The notes under the pieces: model-generated
The model's input: the letters and a program-made list of their open reading frames with translations, nothing else
What the model was told of the DNA's origin: nothing
Database searches by the model: none
Position numbers and translations under genes: made by a program
From: Plantago major
Lineage: Eukaryota > Streptophyta > Magnoliopsida > Lamiales > Plantaginaceae
Assembly (NCBI GenBank): GCA_026545765.1
Contig: CM048844.1
Location: 68,670,035 to 68,734,034 of the forward strand
DNA: 64,000 bases
Direction of reading: 5' to 3'
Shown here: positions 46,480 through 57,586 of the stretch, in pieces
How the letters are laid out: the number at the start of each line of letters is the position of its first letter
Position numbering within the stretch: the stretch's first letter is position 1

Positions 46480-46679
46480 ATCTACGAACCTATGCTACAA
46501 GACAGACACAACACCAGAACTTCGTAAACGTAAGTACCCATTAGTCAAAAGAAGCACTCAAGATGAGAAACACAGAGGTAACAAGGGAAAAAGACTAACA
46601 AAAACAAAAACAATAACTGGAAAAAGAAATAACAAAAATACTATAACTAGAATTCGTAAACTTTAACAAAGGAGTTAAG

Positions 46680-46703
46680 TCCTCGGCAGCGGCACCAAAA
46701 ACT
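46680..46703 (-). promoter_or_regulatory. Gypsy primer-binding site
   Basis: The minus strand reads TTTTTGGTGCCGCTGCCGAG directly after the 5' LTR, a TGGTGCCG-type gypsy primer site. Confidence 0.7.
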
Positions 46704-46994
46704 TGATGTGTTAAAATCAAAGTTTTAAATTGTTTAAGAGCTAAGAGTTAATTCTCAACACTACGAAAACTTGTAGTGCAGTGAAGTTAACCCCGAGGTC
46801 GGTCTCGAAGGACTACACTAAGTTGAGTCTTGTTTACGAATAATAATAATAATATGAAAGCAGTAAAGAGTTATTTTTGCTTCGGCAGAAGATTGATTAA
46901 CTACGTGAAAGTAGACTACTCTGTAGACTAACTAGAAAATAGATTTAAACTTAACGAGATTGATATGAATGAGGAGAATTATGGTGTGGTGACA
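46704..46994 (-). repeat. Gypsy 5' LTR
   Basis: Partner of 42098-42388. The TG terminus (TGTCACCACACC) is intact on the minus strand. Confidence 0.78.
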
Positions 46995-47041
46995 GAAGAC
47001 AAGCTAGCTAGCAGGAAACATGCGATTGTAACGATGAAGAT

Positions 47042-48736
47042 TGTTGGTCCAGATAACGGCAAAGTAAAAGACTAGAGGGGGGGGGGGTGAATAGTCTTTT
47101 AAAACTTTTGTCGATAACAAATGTTTCTCAGATATCTGAATGGATATCTGATACTTAGAATCAGAGTGCGGAAGACTTAATAAAGATAAGTGTAGAAACA
47201 GTTAATAAGTGTGTGTGTGTTCAAGTATAAATCTGAAATGTAAATGACGCAGCAAGTATAGTGGTATCTGGAGGTGGCGTAATCCTCCAACTAATCCACT
47301 TCGGTCTATCAGAGACCTAGAATTCACTAGAACAGATAATTGAGATAACCTTACAAAAATCCTATTCTAAGATTCTTAACAATTGGTTCCCAACCAAATG
47401 TTCCCCCTGAGTTGTTCCCTAGCTTCTTCAGCCAAGTACTTCCTATACTCAGAAACCTTTGAGTTGTTCCCTAGCTTCCCAAGCTAAGTACTTCCTATAC
47501 TCAAAAACCTTGGAGTTATTCCTTAGTTTCCCAAATCAAGTACTTCCTATACTCCGGTAACCTTGGAGTTATTCCCTGATTTTTCAAACTAAGTACTTCT
47601 GTACTCCACGCGGTTTTGGTGTTGGTTTGATTTGAGTTGTCGGTTGAGCGTCTTAATAACTTTTGATTATTCAGATAGCTCTGTGAACTAAGTTACTTAA
47701 TACACTTTACAGCGTATGGTATCTTGTTCGATTTTACTGACCCAAGTCTTATGATATCTGTTCAAAAGAATGAATCTCAGATAGTTGATCTTTTGATTCA
47801 ACTCCTTCACAGATAGCTTTGCTTGTTTAGGATCAGGACACTTAGAACTTCAGTGTTTACTCAAGATCACAAGCTTTAGTCGCAACAGAAAGCTTTGATA
47901 ATAAGTAAGTTGCTTTGAGAGAGTAGGATGTTCAGAGTTCTATGTTTCAGCGTATGCAATATGTGTCCTTCTTCTCAAGCTGTCTAAGTGTTGATATTTA
48001 TAGATGAATTTGAGTGCCGTTTGAATAGTATCCGTTAGGCTCAAATTCAAACTATCGATATCTGTGTGTAATCAGTATGTGAGTTTTGTCTTCTTCTCAG
48101 AAGTTGCCGTTGCTTTTACTCAGACATCTTTGTCCGTGCATTAAATGCATTGTACTATACTTTCTGTCCTGTAGTGTCAACGGAACTATGCTTTGTATCA
48201 GAGACTAGACTTGTTGTCTGATTCTTTGCACGTCCTTATCTTCATTCTTCAGATACCACTTGTATTGATTGAAACAACTTTGTTTGCAATATATGTTCCT
48301 TTTTCAGAAACGTGGTTAACGCTCAAGGTATCTGAGAATAGATATCTGTGGACACTTTCCTTGTCTTCAGATATGTATCTCATTTCTCAGATATCTCTTG
48401 TGACACAGTTTGTTTGAAACTGTTCGTGTCTACAAGATATCTGGCTAAGATATCTGAAGAACAGATTCAGTAATCTTGTGCAGTTTTCTTCAAGTCTTCA
48501 ATTCTTGTTGAGCTTTCTGCTTGGATGTCTTCTTCTTGGTCTTCTCTTCATAAAATAAAAATTACATTTTGAGACCTATCATCCTATACAAGATTAGCTA
48601 GACTATCATACTTAGTGGGTTTCCTCTTTTACAATGTTCAAGTGAACCAAGAGTACTAATCACCTTTCTGAGACTAAGATAAGTCATCATGTTGCTGAAC
48701 AAAATCTAAACAGATATTCCAACAAAATATCTAACA
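47042..48736 (-). repeat. Copia 3' LTR (1695 bp)
   Basis: Minus-strand TGTTAGATATTTTGTTGG ... GTACCAACA-type ends (here GGACCAACA). TATA box TATAAATAT on the minus strand at 47994-48002. It has an 11-G run at 47077-47087 where the partner has six. Confidence 0.93.
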
Positions 48737-48752
48737 AATTTCCCCCATTTTG
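48737..48752 (-). promoter_or_regulatory. Copia polypurine tract
   Basis: The minus strand reads AAAATGGGGGAAATT immediately before the 3' LTR. Confidence 0.85.
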
Positions 48753-49109
48753 ATCAGTCAACGATGACTATCTTCCCTATTACAAATCTGGATGAGGAAA
48801 CAATCCACTACTTAATCATTTCTTAAGATCTTTCAAATCATATAATTAAGTGCAGAAAGTAGACATCAACCAAATCACAAGGTGTGATCGTATCTGACAA
48901 GTTATCTTTTATAGAATACTATCTGAGAGTAAGTTCTTCAGATAAGTCGCAACTAAAGATTACAGATAACTTAAATACATGATACAGTTAAGCTCAGTCA
49001 GCAAAAATACAAAAATTACTTAGTAATTTAGGACAACAGGAGTAACCAAGCTCCAAGTAAACATCCTAAAGAACTAGTCTTCAAGTCTTCAATCTTCAAG
49101 TCTTCAACA

Positions 49110-51939
49110 ATGTTTCTATGGATCAGTCTGCAAATTTCCTATCTCCAAACCTTTTGATGTCATCAGAATAATCATAGAGAAGAGTTCTGACAAGCATCTC
49201 TGTTTCTCTGGCAAATCCACAGAGTTCTTTGTAGGTTTTGGTAGGATTTTTCTTTGAAAAATGCTTGACCCATAGGTACTTTCCCCACTTCCAGGCATGC
49301 TCTATTCTGATATCTGAAAGCTTGAAGTATTCATAGATAATCTTCAGATATCTGATGTCACCCTTGTATTGATCTTACTCGGATAGAACGACTCATAGGG
49401 TTCCACAGCAAGTCTTGGTCTTGTGCCTGTTCCTGTGATATTCAGAATTTTGTGCACATCATCTGGCTTTCCATATGGATAATCATCAGAGAGGTCCTTC
49501 TTCATGGCTTCAGTTCTCTTGACAACTTCAAAATCCAACCATGCTTTGATGTGATTGGTGTTGATCAAGGTAGATTTATCCTTTCTCCATGCCATAAGTT
49601 GTTTGAGGATTGGTTCTGGAAATCTTGAATTTACCAATAGATGCTTAAGTTCCAGAATCCAATAGCCATTTTTCTGATTGATGCACCTGTAGACAGAGGA
49701 ATCATTGTCATACTTCACATACTCAATTTTGGCTTCTTCTGGCCTGAGTGGAAGTTGATTTTGTCTTTGCTCAACTCTTAGTCTGTTCCTTTTCTGTCTT
49801 GAATTCTCTTTGGGGTTGTTGCTTGAAGAACCACCACCCTGGATAGACTTGGTATTTCCAGAGGGTGTTTTAGCTGTCAAGGTTAAACCACCACTAGCAG
49901 CTATGGGCTCAGTTAGGCTTTCAATTTTCCTTTTTCTGTGAAGAGGAGCTTCATCTTCATCAGTTTCATCATCATCATCAAGATTAGATCTTGTGAGAGT
50001 TTTACAGCCTTCTTCATTGCCCTGGGACTTGATTTGACCTTCTTCTTCTTCTTCTTCAGAAGATTCATCAATCCCTCTAACTTGTCTTCTCCTTGGAGCC
50101 TTGGTACTCCTTGGAGGTTTCTGTGCCATGGCCCTTGTTACCATTTTGGTTCCTTCAGTAGGTTTCTGAGAAGCAGCTTGGCTTGAGGAGGGTTCATTGA
50201 TTCTGAGTGGTGGCTGGGAAGTTTTTCTTCTTCCTTTCTGAGCCGCACCAGCTCCAGATTTCTTCTTGATTTCATCTCCTTCTTCCCATTCCCCCTAACT
50301 TTGAGGTCCAGATTTGTACTTTCTTTCCCCCTTAGTCATTGTTGGCTGACTCAGTCTCATAAAGGAATCTGAGAGAGAGTCAAAATGCCCTTGTAAATAG
50401 TTGTAGGCAGTGACCAACTTCTGAAGTTCGGCTTTGAGCTCCTGATTTTGCTTGATAAGTCCATTGTCCTTATCAGTGAGCTCTGCCAATGGGCCTAGGA
50501 TGGCATCTGCTTTTCCAAGGTGTAACTTGCCTCTTGAAAAGCTTTTTCAGCTAAAGACACATCATCGTCCCTTATCATTCCCAGATCTTTCTGAGCAATG
50601 ACCATGCTAGTAGTTCTCTGAGTGATGAGCTCAGTGAACTTTCTCATTTCAGAGGGGACTGAGGCAATTACTTCCTTGTTTTGTGAAGACATCTCCTTAT
50701 TCAGAGTAGCCAGTACTTGGTACCTGCTCATGTACTCATGGGAGTGGACGTTTGGCAGTTTGTTGAAGATTGTAGGAGCAATCAACTTTCTTTTTAAGTG
50801 AGAAACCGCTAGATGTTCATGGCGGTGTCCAGCTAAAGTCTTGTCTTCTTCATCATCTGAGGGATTAGCCCAGTGATCTTCATCCTCTTGGACATTTTCA
50901 TCAATCGTATCAAGTCCAGCAACCATCTCAGAGATTGGTTTCTTTCCTTTCTGGGAGGAGGATGGTGCTTCTTTCGAAGAGGATGCAGCCTTAGCATCAT
51001 GCTTGACTTCAGATACTTCTTCAGTATCGAGTTCTTTGGTGATCTCTTGCACAGCATCCCGTAGCCCTTTAACCTCAGAGTAAGCAATCATTTCTTCTAA
51101 GTATAGATCTTGTAGTTGATCAATCTTATCTCTGGATTTAGCTATTTGATCTTCCAGTTGAAGATGGAGCTGTTGTTCTTCTTCCAACAGTTGTCTGAGT
51201 TGAGCACTTCTGTTTTGAGTATTCAAAATTTTCTGATTGGTTTCCTCAGAGAACTCAACTACTTGTTCAGTAGGAACTGCGTGTTGGTTAGAAGATGGAT
51301 GAGTATATTTCTGAGGAGATGGAGACGGAGATTTCTGTGAAGTCTTCTCAGTTTGCTTTGCAGCGAATGAGGCATTGTTTCTCTGTGAAATTCCTCCGGT
51401 CCCTGGTGCAGGAGCATCATCATCATCCTTTTTGTCATTATCATCCTTTTGGTGATGTTCAGTGGGAGGTTCATCAAAGAAATTTTCATTCATTTCTTCC
51501 TCCTCATCATCTTCAGATACAAGATTGATCACTTCCGGGATAGTGATCTTCTGCCCATTAACTTCTTCTTGTTCAGAAGGTATGAATTGCAGAGTCAGGG
51601 CAGGCGGCTTGAATGCCATCTGTAATCTTGTCTGACCATCTGCCTGTTCAAAGGCATGTATCAAACTATGCGCCACTTCTCTGGAAAAGTCCTTGTGTGG
51701 TAAAGTCATGTTGTATGTTGTTACATGGCGAACATTGCTTGGACATATGTTTCCAGGTCAAGAGCTCGTGCCCGTCTGGTTGGTTGATCAGTTATTCTCA
51801 ATATTTCAGAGAGATCAGAGCACCTTAACTTCTACCATTTCTTGAAGCATTGAATATGCTTTGGTAAAGTGTGAGCTTTGAAGAAGTGAAGTAGGTCCCT
51901 TGTTTCTTCAATGGGAACCTGCTTTGCATCTGTTTGAGC
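49110..51939 (-). pseudogene. Extra gene, last exon: coiled coil, basic/acidic linker and WGKY module
   Basis: It continues from the acceptor at 51940 with AQTDAKQVPIEETRDLLHFF. Open segments are 50495-51709 (404 codons from MTLPHKDFS), 50295-50489 and 49344-50144; joins need frameshifts near 51725, 50505 and 49360 and pass a TAG near 50292. Features: acidic run EDDEEEEMNENFFDE, a strong coiled coil around 51080-51230 (QLRQLLEEEQQLHLQLEDQ), Lys/Arg clusters (PPRSTKAPRRRQ, about 50090), another acidic run, and a C-terminal part with HAWKWGKYLWVKHF (about 49270). No enzyme motif. It resembles large uncharacterised retroelement-linked proteins of eudicots, from memory only. Confidence 0.6.
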
Positions 51940-52823
51940 CTGAAAGAAAGAGTTTTGAGTAAGTTTCAAAACTTTGGTAGATATCTGAGTAGAAGTGTAG
52001 TTTAGTTTCTGAGTTACCTGAGTATGAACATCAGGCTCAGACACTTGTTCTACTGAGACGATTGGTGTCTCAGATATCTTGTTTGAGGTGGAGACTTGGA
52101 AGTCTGGTCCTCATCAACCTTTCTTTCTTGAACCTGAGAATTAACATTATCACAATAATTAGGAAATTTTATCAAGAAGAACTTTAAGTGACAAGTCAGA
52201 TATCTGAGAGGTCAATTACCTCCATGGGAGGCTCAGATACTTGTCTCTCAGAGATTTGTGCAGTCTCTGGAATCTTTTCTTGTGATGAAGGCCTTGATGC
52301 CTCATCAATTTCCATAGGTGCAGGGGATGTCGCAACTCTGTCCCCTTGCACTTCTACTTCTGATTGAGCCTGTAAGTAGATAGTATTGACTAATTTAGAA
52401 GAAGTTTTAAGATAACCCAGGATGAAGAGTACTTATTACTGATTTTCATATACCTTCAAGTTTGAAGGCTCAGTGATGTGTTCTTCAGAAACTTTGTTGG
52501 TTTCTGGGTTTGTCTCTGGCATTTCTGCCTTATCTTCTTCCATCTCAGTTGGAGCCTGTTAGAAATATTTATCATGAATGAGCATACAAACATTTTTACT
52601 GAAAAAAATTGTTCTCTTTAACAATTATTTACCTGTGGCACAGGCTCAGATTTCTCAAGAGTTGAGGTTGAAGGAACCTCTTTTTCAGTATCTGAGGTAA
52701 GCTTTTCAGCTTCCTCTTGTTTTTCCATTTCTAACTCAGCCTGTAACAAAGAGATTCTTATAAGGTAACAAGATTTATAAGTATAGAATTTTTCACAAGG
52801 TTAGAGTTAAACCAGTCATTTAC
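51940..52823 (-). pseudogene. Extra gene, exons 2-5 with five short introns
   Basis: Minus-strand introns with GT...AG ends: 52741-52823 (83 nt), 52556-52632 (77), 52370-52453 (84), 52134-52219 (86) and 51940-52017 (78). Exons between them: 52633-52740 (36 codons), 52454-52555 (34), 52220-52369 (50) and 52018-52133 (116 nt, one base short of 39 codons). All introns are phase 0. Every exon opens with Ala or Val then Gln/Glu/Pro and ends near a SEP or TEP phrase before the donor (KSEPVPQ, TEPSNLK, VSEPPME). The encoded stretch is Glu/Pro/Ser/Thr-rich and probably disordered. The exon-intron unit seems to have multiplied by tandem duplication. Confidence 0.7.
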
Positions 52824-54720
52824 CCGAGCAGTTTCAGGCTGATTGGTCTCTGGAACTTGTGACCTTTCTATACATTGGTCGTCTTGTCCCAGTTCAGTTT
52901 CTTTGTTTGAAGTTTCTGGTACTTCACACCTTCCCTGAGTATGCAACTCAGTTGCCTCCCCTGGTTGATCATTCTGAGTAGATGTCTCAGTTTGATCCCT
53001 CTCATTGAGTTGGGAACACGCTCAATTCTGGATTTTCTTGAGATCTTGTATTGCTGGTAATTCAAAATGGAGTTCATTTACCATTTCATCAACCACTTGT
53101 GGCTGTTGTGGTTGTTGTGTTTGTGGTTGTTGTGATTGTCTGAAAGCAGAAGATTGATCAGTAGAATGTTCTTCCAGATTCTTAGGTGTGGCATTTCCAT
53201 CAGCATCTGCCAATACTAAGATACCACTCATCAGGGCTTTGTGAAGTTGTGCAAGAGAGTCATTCCCTGATGATGTGTTTGCACCAACAACCTTTGCTAT
53301 AGGTTCAGCAACCTATGGTGTAGGTTCTTCTTCAGATACCTTATCACCAGTTACTTGTTCAGTAACCTTAGCCCTCTTTGATTTTTCTAGGACTTGAGAG
53401 ATGACTAGTTCATCATCTTCATCGTCAGAGCTCTCATCAGCATCGGAAACTGATTGGTCCATTATTCCTGCGGTTTCTGCAGATGGGGCTTGGTGCTTTT
53501 CACCACTCTTGGCAGTATTTATGAGTTCATCAGCAAGGCTTTCTGCATTAGTCGCAACATTTCTGAAAGCACTTCCTCTTGCTGAGTCTACTTGTTCAGT
53601 AGGTGATAACTCTTTTGTAGCATTGATGAGTTCATCTGCCATGTTTGTAGAGATCTGAGAATTGACAACCTCTTTGGGTGTGTCTTCTGATTTGCCAGCA
53701 GACTTCTTTCTTGAAGTTCTGGGCTTTTTGGTCGCAACCTTTTCTTCAGATATCTTTTCAGATTTTCTCTTCTTAGGACCTTTCTGAGACCCAGTAACCT
53801 TTTTCATCAGATTTGTATACTCATACTTGTAGAGTAAGTTACTGTTGGCTATTTCAGCCGTCTCTCTGAGCTCAATGCCAAGCTTTTCCAGCAAATAGCA
53901 TATCTTCAGACCATATCCTACTGTGGCCTTTGGCTCAGCTAGTCCTTTAACAATCTTAGGCTCGAAGCCTTGAATCTTCTTCACGAATTTCATGAAGGCG
54001 TACTTTCCCCAGTTGAAAGGGTTTTCCAGCCTTTTGTCTTGTTGATTCAGCAAGAACATCATGATCCATAGTTCTTGGATTATCTGGTCAGCACCTCCTT
54101 GTAGACCATCAAAGCATCTGTGAAGAATGCAAGCCAGTACATCCCAGTGAACCAACAGATGTCCGGTTCGGATGTCGAAGTTTGAACTCAGTGGGTGTAT
54201 CTGATTTCTCAAGATCACACACATCACTGTAAAGTTCTTTAACACCTTCAAGGAGTTCCTCATCCTTGGTGTTTATTTCAAAATCCTTTCCAAGATTTTG
54301 AACCTCAAACAACTTACAGAAAGTTGTTAAGTCCAGAAGGATTTCCTTTCCTTGGACTGAGGTTTTGATAGACACTATTTCAGTGCCTTCAGATACACAG
54401 GAAATAATCCTGGAGTTGTTGTAAAATTCCAACACATCAAGTGATGAAATTCCACTAGGGCGAGCAGATAGAAAGCCCTTGATTTGTGCCTTTTCAAGCA
54501 TGTCAAGAATTAGCTTTCTGTCGGCTTGGTTCTCTATTCCAGCCGTGAGGTATTCCTCAACCATGGAACCACCCCAAATCATTCTGTGACTTGAAGTCCA
54601 ATGGTCAGGATTGAAAGCTCCTACCAGTCGATTGTTAACAATAACCAACTCTGGTGCTTGCTTTTCAGCAGTACCAGTGGAGGATTGAGATTTCTGTGTC
54701 GAGGTGTTCTTGGAGGCCAT
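52824..54720 (-). pseudogene. Extra gene, first exon (N-terminal domain + Lys-rich and acidic tail)
   Basis: Starts MASKNTSTQKSQSS at 54720, about 190 bp below a TATA-like box. The first 180 residues look globular (VIVNNRLVGAFNPDHW, IKGFLSARPSGISSLDVLEF). A frameshift near 54180 moves the frame to 53313-54263, which includes NPFNWGKYAFMKFVKK, GLKICYLLEKLGIEL, a Lys-rich nuclear-signal-like stretch (KGPKKRKSEK, KKPRTSRKKSAGK) and acidic DADESSDDEDDE. TAG at 53313 and TGA near 53022 interrupt an otherwise continuous frame to the donor at 52823. No catalytic motif; function unknown. Candidate roles are nucleic-acid binding or an accessory structural protein, by composition only. Confidence 0.65.
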
Positions 54721-54908
54721 CTCTTTATATAGTGTAGGGAATTTGAAATTGGTGTTTGAAAGAGATGTGATTCAGTAATTCTTTGCAAAAAAACTTAATC
54801 TGATTTGCAGAGATTGTAGAGGGTTTACAGAGAATCAAGAGAGAATTTGCTATTTTTGTGCAAGATGAAATTTCGGATTAGGCAAAAGTGATTTCATTTG
54901 CCAAAATC

Positions 54909-54920
54909 CTATATATATAG
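54909..54920 (-). promoter_or_regulatory. TATA-like box upstream of the extra gene
   Basis: CTATATATATAG, a palindrome, 189 bp before the ATG at 54720. It could give the extra gene its own transcript independent of the LTR promoter. Confidence 0.5.
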
Positions 54921-55569
54921 CAGTTGAATCCCAACAGACAAATACATACAAATTGATTTTGTGTGTACGTATCTGTGATTTGCAAACAGGCGTGAGCAAA
55001 AGCTAGTTCGGCATTAAATGCTTAGTGGTCTTTGTCGGAATTTTTACAGTCCACTATTTACTGTGAATTAATTTCTGCCGTTCAGATCAAGCGCTTGAAT
55101 TCATCAAGGGTCACTATTGCTTCTCCAGCAATGATCACAATCAACAAATGTAATTGTGCCCATTTAATGAATTTTGGCTAATAGCTATCTGAATCACAAT
55201 TCTGTTGGAGCAAGGACACTGTTCGCATCTGAATCTGTCTTATACTTAGGTTTTTCCCAAGTTTTTCATCAAGATAGAAATAGTGCGAGCTTCAAGAGAG
55301 TAGTTGACTGCAGATAGTTATACTATTTTATTTTGTGTTCCCCGTTTATAGAATGATTCAGATATCTGAGTTCCCGTCTCAGAGATCTTAAGCTATCTTT
55401 TTACTCTTTAGCCTTTTTGACTTCTGGGTTCCCGTTCCAGATACCTCTTCTCTCTTTTCTGGATACCCGTTCCAGATACCTCTTTTCTGGATGCCCGTTC
55501 CAGATACCTCTTCTCTGGATGCTCGTTCCAGATACCTCTTCTCTGGATGCCCGTTCGGATACGAACTTT
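54921..55569 (-). other. Spacer between RNase H and the extra gene
   Basis: Non-coding. It holds the 28-bp hairpin repeat at 55437-55558 and TATCTGA-rich sequence. Confidence 0.6.
55437..55558. repeat. 28-bp hairpin minisatellite after pol
   Basis: About four units of CCAGATACCTCTTCTCTGG + ATGCCCGTT starting at 55437, 55472, 55500 and 55528 (periods 35, 28, 28). Each contains CCAGA...TCTGG arms able to pair. Confidence 0.85.
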
Positions 55570-57545
55570 TCAGTTCATTGGTAGTTCCATTAGTCCAAGA
55601 CTATGTCTTAAGGCTAAGAATCTACTTTCTTGTAGTGGCTTAGTGAAGATATCTGCAAGTTGGTCTTCAGTCCCAATCTTTAGTATCTCTATATTGCCTT
55701 TTTCAACATGGTCTCTGATGAAGTGATGTCTAACATCAGTGTGCTTTGTTCTGGCATGAAATTTAGGATTACGTAATGTAATAGCACTTGTGTTGTCACG
55801 GAAAATGGGAGTTTTCTTCATCGAGTCCATAGTCTTTAAGTTGTTGTTGTATCCACGAATTTGTGTTGCACAACAACCAAGACAATATATTCAGCCTCTG
55901 GTAGAAGTTGCAATTGAGTTTTGCTTCTTGCTAAACCATGAGATAAGTCTAGTGCCCGTAAACGACAAGTTCTGAGGTGCTTTTCCTATCAAGCAATGAT
56001 CCAAAGATAATCGCATCGAGTACCCAGCTAAACTCAATCCACTTTCTTTAGGATACCACAGTCCTACATCTACTGTACCCTTCACATACCTTAATATTTT
56101 CATAGCAATGTTGTAGTGTATTTGCATTGGATTTGTCTGAAATCTAGCACATACTCCAACAGCATATTGAATATCAGGTCTACTTGCAGTGAGGTAAAGT
56201 AGTGAACCTATCAATTTCCTATACTTTCCTATACTTATGTTCTTCAACACTCTTATCTGATTCAGTATAGGTCATTTTGGTTCCAATGCTCACAGGTATC
56301 TTAGCATTCTTTTCAGAAGGCTTAAGATTGAATTTTGTGAGCATGTCTTTTGCATACTTTGTTTGACTAATGAATATTCCATCATTGAGTTGCTTGACTT
56401 GCAATCCTAGGAAGTAATTCATTTCTCCCATCATGCTCATCTCAAACTTGCTTTTCATGAGATTTGCAAAGTCATTACAAAGTTGCTTGTCCTTAGATCC
56501 AAATATGATGTCATCAACATATACTTGAACTAAGAGTAGTTTTCCATCATGGTTTAAGGTAAATAAATTTTATCAACTTCACCTTTCTTGAAACCACTTT
56601 CCATAAGGTATTTGGCCAAAGTGTCATACCCTGCTCTTGGAGCCTGTTTCAGTCCATATAGAGCTTTCTGTAATTTATAAACCATTCTACTTTCTGAGGA
56701 AACTTCAAAGCCAGGTGGTTGCTCAACATAAACTTCTTCTGCAAGTTCACCGTTTAGGAATGCGCTTTTGACATCCACTAATAAACTTTGAAATCTCTAT
56801 GAGCTGCAAAGGCTAGAAAGAGTCTTATTGCATCCAATCTGGCAACTGGTGCATATGACTCATCAAAATCTAAGCCTTCAGCCTGAGTGAAACCCTTGGC
56901 AACCAATCTTGCTTTGTTTCTGGTTATTTCACCAGTTTCATTCATTTTGTTTCTGAAAACCCACTTAGTTCCAATCACAAATATTCCTTCTATAAATGGA
57001 ACTAGTTTCCAGACTCTGTTTCTCTCAAATTGATCCAACTCTTCTTGCATTGCAGAGATCCAGTCTTGGTCTCCTAATGCTTCTTCTATACTTTTAGGTT
57101 CAATATTCGAGATGAAACATCCAAAGAGAGAATCAGCATTTTCAGCTATTGCTCTCCTAGTCCTAACACCCTGATTAATTGGTCCAATTATATCCTTTGC
57201 AGGATGATCTTTGATCCATTTCATCAAAGGTTTAGAGCTAGTAGGATCAATATCCAGGTGATCTGAACGTGAATCACTAAGATTTTGATTTGATACTTTT
57301 TCAGTATCTGAGATATCTGACATATGGGAAATGTCATGGATATCTGACACTTTTTCAGTGTTAGAGATATCTGAGACATGCATTTCAGCATTCTTATTTT
57401 CAGATACCTCTTCATGATGAAGGTTCTCAGTAACCTGTTCCATTTCTGGAAAACTCATAGGAAATTCCTCATCATGTTTGTGAGTCATCTTGTTGTTACT
57501 AGGCTTTTCAAGCTTTTCCACGTCAGAGTCATCCTCACTTTCCAT
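55570..57545 (-). pseudogene. Copia reverse transcriptase-RNase H, frameshifted
   Basis: Segments read in order: 56778-57545 (linker with repeated [15 protein letters not shown] phrases, then [30 protein letters not shown] and [13 protein letters not shown]), 56554-56778 ([30 protein letters not shown]), a short join containing YVDDIIFGS (about 56505-56530), 56219-56458 (GEMNYFLGLQVKQ), 55891-56250 (YRKLIGSLLYLTASRPDIQ) and 55570-55830 (RNase H end: DNTSAITLRNPKFHARTKH, IFTKPL). At least four frame changes separate them (near 56775, 56560, 56235, 55890). All catalytic landmarks are still readable, so the decay is mostly small indels. It converts element RNA to DNA in the particle. Confidence 0.88.
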
Positions 57546-57586
57546 AACGATGTTTTTCCTTTCTGAGGATTCTTCTTTAGTATCCC

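Larger units (their letters stand above)
42098..46994 (-). mobile_element. Ty3/gypsy gag-protease-only element (TR-GAG-like), 4.9 kb
   Basis: Two repeats of about 291 bp (42098-42388 and 46704-46994) bound it; on the minus strand they run TGTCACC...CACATCA. The primer site TTTGGTGCCGCTGCCGAGGA (minus) abuts the right LTR. Gag and protease are present, but there is no reverse transcriptase, RNase H or integrase before the left LTR. The gag type resembles the Athila/Tat lineages. No matching TSD was found, so ends may have recombined. It would depend on a partner's pol. Confidence 0.75.

Noticed and set aside
48193..48417. 74-codon frame repeated at 62710-62934 as a duplicated gene
   Set aside because: Both lie within the copia LTRs, on the strand opposite transcription; duplication is simply that of the LTR.
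53313..54720. Viral envelope gene in the copia element
   Set aside because: No signal peptide, membrane span or glycoprotein-like cysteine pattern in the extra gene; only its position is env-like.
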